Below, piece by piece: positions 60,019 through 64,000 of a DNA stretch of 64,000 nt. The stretch's first letter is position 1, and each line of letters starts with the position of its first letter. This DNA comes from Deltaproteobacteria bacterium (GTDB taxonomy: Bacteria; Desulfobacterota; Desulfarculia; JACQYL01): the NCBI GenBank assembly GCA_016208165.1, contig JACQYL010000058.1:1-64000 (forward strand), in the 5' to 3' direction. The translations under genes were made by a program, and so were the position numbers. The notes beneath the pieces are model-generated. The model made no database searches. It had not been told where the DNA came from and was given only the letters and a program-made list of their open reading frames with translations.

Positions 60019-61380
60019 TTACTTCTCCCCTCTCAACCTGAACCTCGCTCCAAAAAAACCATCCGTATCATGTACGGCCGTTCGGCATCGGAAGAGACCG
60101 TCCGGGCCGGCCGGCGAGCGAGCTTCGGACGGCAACACGGCCGTTGCCGGCTCCAAACGAAAACCCGGGTGCGTTTCCAGAAACCATTGGACATTTGATT
60201 CGTTTTCCTCGGGCTCCGTGCTGCAAGTGCAGTACACGAGGGCCCCTCCCGGTTCCACGAAACGCGCCGCAGCGAGGAGGATATCCCGCTGGACCCCACT
60301 CATCCTCGCAATGTCCGATTCTCTTTTCTTCCAGCGCGCGTCCGGTCTTCGACGGAGAACTCCCAGGGCCGAACACGGCGCATCCACGAGAACCAGCGCG
60401 AAGAGCCCACCTAGTTCGTCGGGCCGGAGAAGGGTTACATCGCCCTTGACGGGCACGACACAGCGGACGCGCTGCCGATGAACGTTGTCACAGAGCAGCC
60501 GCACCTTGTCCGGACTCGAGTCCAAAGCAACGATCTCTCCGCGATCTCCCATGAGTTGAGCCATATGCCCCGTCTTCCCTCCACGACCGGCGCAAACGTC
60601 CAGAACCCGCGCGCCTGGAACCGGCGCGGCCAGATAGCCGACCAACTGAGCGCCTTCATCTTGAATATCGATACCGCCGGATTCCCAGGGTCCCAACCGC
60701 TCGATGGGGCCCTCGAGTTTCTGAAGCACAAGCCCATCGGGCGAGAACCGGGTTTCTCGGGCGGAAACTCCACCCGCCTCCAATGCGCGTCGCATGCTCG
60801 TGCGGTCCGTGTGCATCGGATTTACCCGTATCGTTCGAGGCGGCTCGAGATTGTCGGCCTTCAACGTCTTCAATGTCTCTTCAGAGCCCATTCTTTCGAT
60901 CCATCTTCGAACGAGCCACTCAGGATGGGAATATCGGATAGACAGTTGAACCGAAAGAGGTTCTTCATCCAATGCGGCCCAATGCGTCTCCCATTCACGG
61001 GACAAGGATCGAAGCACCCCGTTGACGAAACCGACGACCCACTTCGGTTGGGAACCCTTCAGCAGGTTCACGGTTTCGTTGACCGCCGCGTGATCGGGAA
61101 TCCGGTCCAGTACACACAATTGGACCGCTCCCAGGCGCAGAGCCGTCCTCACCGGAATCGCACACTTGCGCAGGGGTATTCTTGACACCCTGTCCAGAAG
61201 CCAGTCCAGTCCGGCTTGCCGGCGAAGGACGCTGAATACCAGATTGGAAGCAAGGGCATACTCGCGCTCGGGCAGGTTTTTGGACGTGGAGAAGAACGAT
61301 TGCAGTATCCACCGGGGGTCTTGCTGCGTGGTCTCGAGTTGCGTGAGTACGTTCCAGGCCGTTTTCCGAGCCCAGGTCAT
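60019..61380 (-). CDS. rsmB: 16S rRNA (cytosine-967 C5)-methyltransferase
   Basis: The 453-residue enzyme has an N-terminal NusB-like helical domain (ARKTAWNVLTQLE, then DHAAVNETVNLLKGSQPKWVVGFVNGVLR) and a C-terminal RsmB/NOP2 methyltransferase domain. SAM motif I is VLDVCAGRGGKTGHMAQL, the general-acid Cys sits in LVDAPCSALGVLRRRPDARW and the nucleophile Cys in ALVYCTCSTEPEENE. Its start overlaps the fmt stop by four bases (ATGA), the classic def-fmt-rsmB order. It methylates C967 of 16S rRNA. Confidence 0.94.
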   Translation of the reverse strand: MTWARKTAWNVLTQLETTQQDPRWILQSFFSTSKNLPEREYALASNLVFSVLRRQAGLDWLLDRVSRIPLRKCAIPVRTALRLGAVQLCVLDRIPDHAAVNETVNLLKGSQPKWVVGFVNGVLRSLSREWETHWAALDEEPLSVQLSIRYSHPEWLVRRWIERMGSEETLKTLKADNLEPPRTIRVNPMHTDRTSMRRALEAGGVSARETRFSPDGLVLQKLEGPIERLGPWESGGIDIQDEGAQLVGYLAAPVPGARVLDVCAGRGGKTGHMAQLMGDRGEIVALDSSPDKVRLLCDNVHRQRVRCVVPVKGDVTLLRPDELGGLFALVLVDAPCSALGVLRRRPDARWKKRESDIARMSGVQRDILLAAARFVEPGGALVYCTCSTEPEENESNVQWFLETHPGFRLEPATAVLPSEARSPAGPDGLFRCRTAVHDTDGFFGARFRLRGEK

Positions 61381-62327
61381 CGCTCTCCCAGTACCGCTCC
61401 GGGAGGCAGCGGAACTCCTTTCAAAAACTCGACTGCCGGGAGCCGTTTTCGTCCTTCCATCTGCATCTCTCGAACCTCGACGGACCCTTCGCCGGCCGCC
61501 ACCTCGAGGCTGCTTTCCGTCAAGCCGAGGACCGTTCCAGGCGGCCCCGTCCGAGAGCCTGTCCCCTGCGAGGCGCCGAAGAGCCGTAGCCGCTTATCCC
61601 CAAGGAACGTATAAGCCCCCGGCCAAGGGTCCAGCCCTCGTACACCGTTCACGATACTCACTGCGCTCCCGTTCCATTTGATCAAACCGTCCCCTTTGGT
61701 CAGTTTCGGTGCATAAGTAGCTTTCGAATGATCCTGAGGAACACGGGGCAGCGTATTATCCTCGAGCTTCGAGAGGGTATCGAGGAGCAGGTCTGCGCCC
61801 ACGTGGGCGAGTCGGTCCACCAGCGTTCCGGCCGTGTCTTCCGGTTCTATCGACATCTCGGCCTGCAGCAGGATATCTCCCGTGTCCAGACCCTCGTCCA
61901 GCATCATGGTGGTGACGCCCGTGACGTTTTCGCCGTGTATCAGCGCCCAGTTAACCGGAGCCGCCCCTCTGTAAGCAGGAAGAAGAGAACCGTGAACGTT
62001 GATCGTACCCAATCTTGGAACGTCCAGAACCGATCGAGGCAGAAGCTGTCCATACGCTACAACCACCATCACGTCCGGCGCGAAAGAGGTAAGCTGACTC
62101 ACCACTTCCGGATCGCCGACGCGGCCGGGTTGAAGCACTTTCAACCCGCGCTCGAGTGCGAGTTGTTTGACGGGAGACTCCTGAACTTTTCCGCCACGGC
62201 CCTTCCGTCGATCAGGTTGCGTAACCACGACAATCACTTTGCACGCCGCATCCAGCAGTTTGCTCAGGTGAACAGCGGCAAATTCAGGCGTACCCATGAA
62301 GCCTATTCTCAAGCCGACGGGCTTCAT
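61377..62327 (-). CDS. fmt: Methionyl-tRNA formyltransferase
   Basis: This 316-residue cytoplasmic enzyme transfers a formyl group from 10-formyl-THF to initiator Met-tRNA. Motifs are RIGFMGTPEFAAVHLSKLL at the N-terminus, the catalytic INVHGSLLPAYRGAAPVNWAL (Asn and His), MMLDEGLDTGDIL (Asp) and the C-terminal OB-like domain from about residue 210. It overlaps def upstream and rsmB downstream by four bases each, so the three are translationally coupled. Confidence 0.95.
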   Translation of the reverse strand: MKPVGLRIGFMGTPEFAAVHLSKLLDAACKVIVVVTQPDRRKGRGGKVQESPVKQLALERGLKVLQPGRVGDPEVVSQLTSFAPDVMVVVAYGQLLPRSVLDVPRLGTINVHGSLLPAYRGAAPVNWALIHGENVTGVTTMMLDEGLDTGDILLQAEMSIEPEDTAGTLVDRLAHVGADLLLDTLSKLEDNTLPRVPQDHSKATYAPKLTKGDGLIKWNGSAVSIVNGVRGLDPWPGAYTFLGDKRLRLFGASQGTGSRTGPPGTVLGLTESSLEVAAGEGSVEVREMQMEGRKRLPAVEFLKGVPLPPGAVLGER

Positions 62328-62833
62328 GCCTCCCCCTTTTCCTTCTTCTTCAACTTCTTCAGATACAGACTCCTTTTCAACTTGCTGATCCGATCTATGA
62401 ATAGGATACCGTCCAGATGGTCAATTTCGTGCTGCAGCACAATAGCAAACAAGTCCTCGGCTTCGATTTCCAGGCTCCGTCCTTCCCGGTCCAATCCTCG
62501 AACACAAACCCGCGAACTTCGTTTCACTTCGGAATTGTAATCCAATACGCTCAAACACCCTTCTTCGGAAACGATCTCACCTTCACATTCCACGATCTCG
62601 GGATTGATCAAAGCCATTGGTTTGCGAGGCTCATCGCGACTTCCCACGTCAAACACGATCACACGGCGCTGCTCCCCCAATTGAGGAGCGGCAAGTCCTA
62701 TCCCGGGCGCGGCGTACATGGTCTCAGCCATATCGTCAATGAGTTCCTGGATCTCGCCGTTCAATTCCTCCACCGGCTCGCATCGCACTTTCAGCCGCTC
62801 GTCCGGAAAAGTAAGAATTTGCCTTAACCCCAT
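62324..62833 (-). CDS. def: Peptide deformylase
   Basis: The 169-residue Fe(II)-type enzyme removes the formyl group from new proteins. Motif 1 is GIGLAAPQLG, motif 2 EEGCLSV and motif 3 HEIDHLDGILF, giving the Cys and two His metal ligands and the catalytic Glu. ATG 62833 (MGLRQILTFPDERLK) is the family start, with AAAGGTG nine bases upstream; the longer frame to 62872 is unlikely. It is first in the def-fmt-rsmB operon. Confidence 0.94.
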   Translation of the reverse strand: MGLRQILTFPDERLKVRCEPVEELNGEIQELIDDMAETMYAAPGIGLAAPQLGEQRRVIVFDVGSRDEPRKPMALINPEIVECEGEIVSEEGCLSVLDYNSEVKRSSRVCVRGLDREGRSLEIEAEDLFAIVLQHEIDHLDGILFIDRISKLKRSLYLKKLKKKEKGEA

Positions 62834-63262
62834 CTTCCTGCACCTTTGCTCCTGTTCGTAACTCATTCGCAAGTTGGACGTCCCCCGAATGGATACGTGT
62901 TCTTGTTCTCGCCGACCCGTAATCGCAAGAGGCGCGGCTCCCGGAAAAGATCGGCGGGTATGTCGATTTCTTTTCTATTAATTTATAGCATGATCCTGCC
63001 CGAAACAAGACATGCAAAACAAATCGGCGAGGAGTCCGTCCCACAACAGCGTTGAATTTGTCCGGTCTCATGCCTCCGTTGAACCATACTCGGCCCGGTT
63101 ACGCGGTGAAAGCCAAAAAGTGATTGAAGGCCATATCGGGAGAAGCTATTGTTCAGAAGCCTTGGAGCCGCCTGCTGATCCGGTGCAGCCGGTCACCTGC
63201 TCTAATTGGATCCGTAAATACGCGGATTGGAACTACTGCTCGCGCTGATAAGGAGCAACACG
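62834..63262. other. Divergent intergenic region, def operon and MFS remnant
   Basis: This 429-base spacer should hold the def-operon promoter. I find no high-quality -35/-10 pair by eye and no recognisable gene on either strand. Confidence 0.4.
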
Positions 63263-64000
63263 ATGCCGTCCTCCCTCTCACTCCGAAATCGCACTATTTT
63301 CGCCGGCTTGTCCGGAAATGTCATGGAGTGGTACGACTTTGCCGTCTACGGCTATTTCGCTCCCATCATAGGACGCCTTTTCTTCCCCTCAGAAAACCCG
63401 GTCGCTTCTTTGATCGCCGCCTACGGCGCCTTTGCAGCCGGTTTTCTCATGCGGCCGGTAGGCGGACTGGTATTCGGTTATGTGGGCGACAAAACAGGCA
63501 GAAAGGCCGCACTCACACTATCGGTTTTCATGATGGCCATCCCAACGTTTCTCGTGGGTTTGCTCCCGGACGCGTCCCAGATCGGTGTAGCTGCTCCCAT
63601 TATCATGGTGCTGCTCCGGATGGCGCAAGGGTTGTCCGTGGGAGGCGAATACACCACCTCCATCGTGTTTCTTGTCGAGCATGCAGATCATAAAAGCAGG
63701 GGGTTCATGGGAAGCTGGAGTATTTTTGGAGCCGTGGCCGGTATACTGAGCTCCGAGTAGTCGGATTCAATATCGTAAACGCCGTGGCTTTCTACATGAT
63801 CTTCGTGTACATGGCCACGTTCCTGATTCATATTGTGAAAATACCTGCCTCCAAAGCAATGGATATCAATACCATAAGCATGTTCGTTCTGCTGTTGGTC
63901 ATTCCTTCAGCCGGCTTCCTCTCGGACCGTATAGGGCGAAAACCTCTTCTGTTGTTTTCCGTGGTCGGACTGGTCTTATTCGGATACCCCCTGATCTGGT
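63263..64000 (+). pseudogene. MFS transporter of the metabolite:H+ symporter (ProP-like) family, broken by deletion and frameshift
   Basis: The gene starts at ATG 63263 with AAGGAG seven bases upstream and runs normally for about 165 residues: RTIFAGLSGNVMEWYDFAVYG, MRPVGGLVFGYVGDKTGRKA (the MFS motif A loop) and LLRMAQGLSVGGEYTTS. At 63760 it stops after VAGILSSE. From about 63751, in another frame, sequence of the same family resumes at a much later point (VVGFNIVNAVAFYMIFVYMA, then SDRIGRKPLLLFS) and continues to the window edge. About 80-110 residues between are missing. Deletion plus frameshift makes the gene non-functional; intact relatives import proline, betaine or dicarboxylates. Confidence 0.82.

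Overview
The window is a bacterial chromosome segment that most resembles a Desulfobacterota (deltaproteobacterial) anaerobe. The clues are a TupABC tungstate uptake system, an ADP-forming acyl-CoA synthetase, an EpsI-fused exosortase of the XrtD type, a GEMM-I riboswitch, and a dispersed ~125-bp imperfect-palindrome repeat of a kind I remember from that phylum. The assignment is inferred from gene content only. Three gene families point to control by cyclic dinucleotides or sigma-54: the riboswitch, a PilZ protein and a PAS/AAA+/Fis activator.

Layout. 1-335 is the edge of an IS66-family element. 383-9151 is a visibly AT-richer block of surface-polysaccharide genes: methyltransferase, GT2, O-antigen polymerase, GT4, a formyltransferase/propeller fusion and a heparinase-like protein with a damaged C-terminus. 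A hairpin-rich untranslated stretch precedes GT2. From 9296 base composition shifts to GC-rich and an exopolysaccharide/exosortase locus follows: wecB, exosortase, WecA-like transferase, export lipoprotein/SLBB protein, beta-barrel, Wzz-like chain-length protein, BY-kinase, an ATPase::BY-kinase fusion, and a full ExeA-like ATPase. It ends with a VPxP-CTERM surface protein (22487-23326) behind two promoters, a GEMM-I aptamer and an overlapping terminator. A phosphomannomutase is encoded convergently.

25056-32439 holds a secreted triple-repeat protein, tupABC, a three-repeat FCPxxxC mini-protein and, on the minus strand, enoyl-CoA hydratase plus an acyl-CoA synthetase split by an in-frame amber codon. 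32440-34170 is gene-poor and contains half of a tRNA-Leu(TAA), which looks like a scar of integration. 35076-42405 is a redox or stress group: sigma-54 activator, a sigma-54 promoter with upstream tandem repeats, OsmC-like protein, diiron protein, secreted DsrE-like protein, nitroreductase-like protein and MBL hydrolase. 42526-50194 holds VOC, tRNA-Met, MBL, CinA-like, a sugar 1-kinase, PilZ, a nucleotidyltransferase and a radical SAM enzyme with a Tat-like leader. 50292-58238 holds a 5'-truncated spermidine-synthase-like membrane protein and, on the minus strand, a DUF2760-Hsp70-long Hsp70 operon. The right end carries fabH, the def-fmt-rsmB operon and a broken MFS transporter.

How it fits together: the 9.3-23.3 kb locus would make a lipid-linked polysaccharide (WecB supplies UDP-ManNAc; the WecA-like enzyme primes on undecaprenyl phosphate), set its length and phosphorylation state, export it, and sort a C-terminally tagged protein through the exosortase. 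That tagged protein is itself under riboswitch control. The best candidates for under-described biology are the kinase/ATPase duplication-fusion, the riboswitch-gated CTERM protein, the noncanonical Hsp70 triad, the FCPxxxC mini-protein, the Tat-tagged radical SAM enzyme, and the amber-interrupted synthetase.
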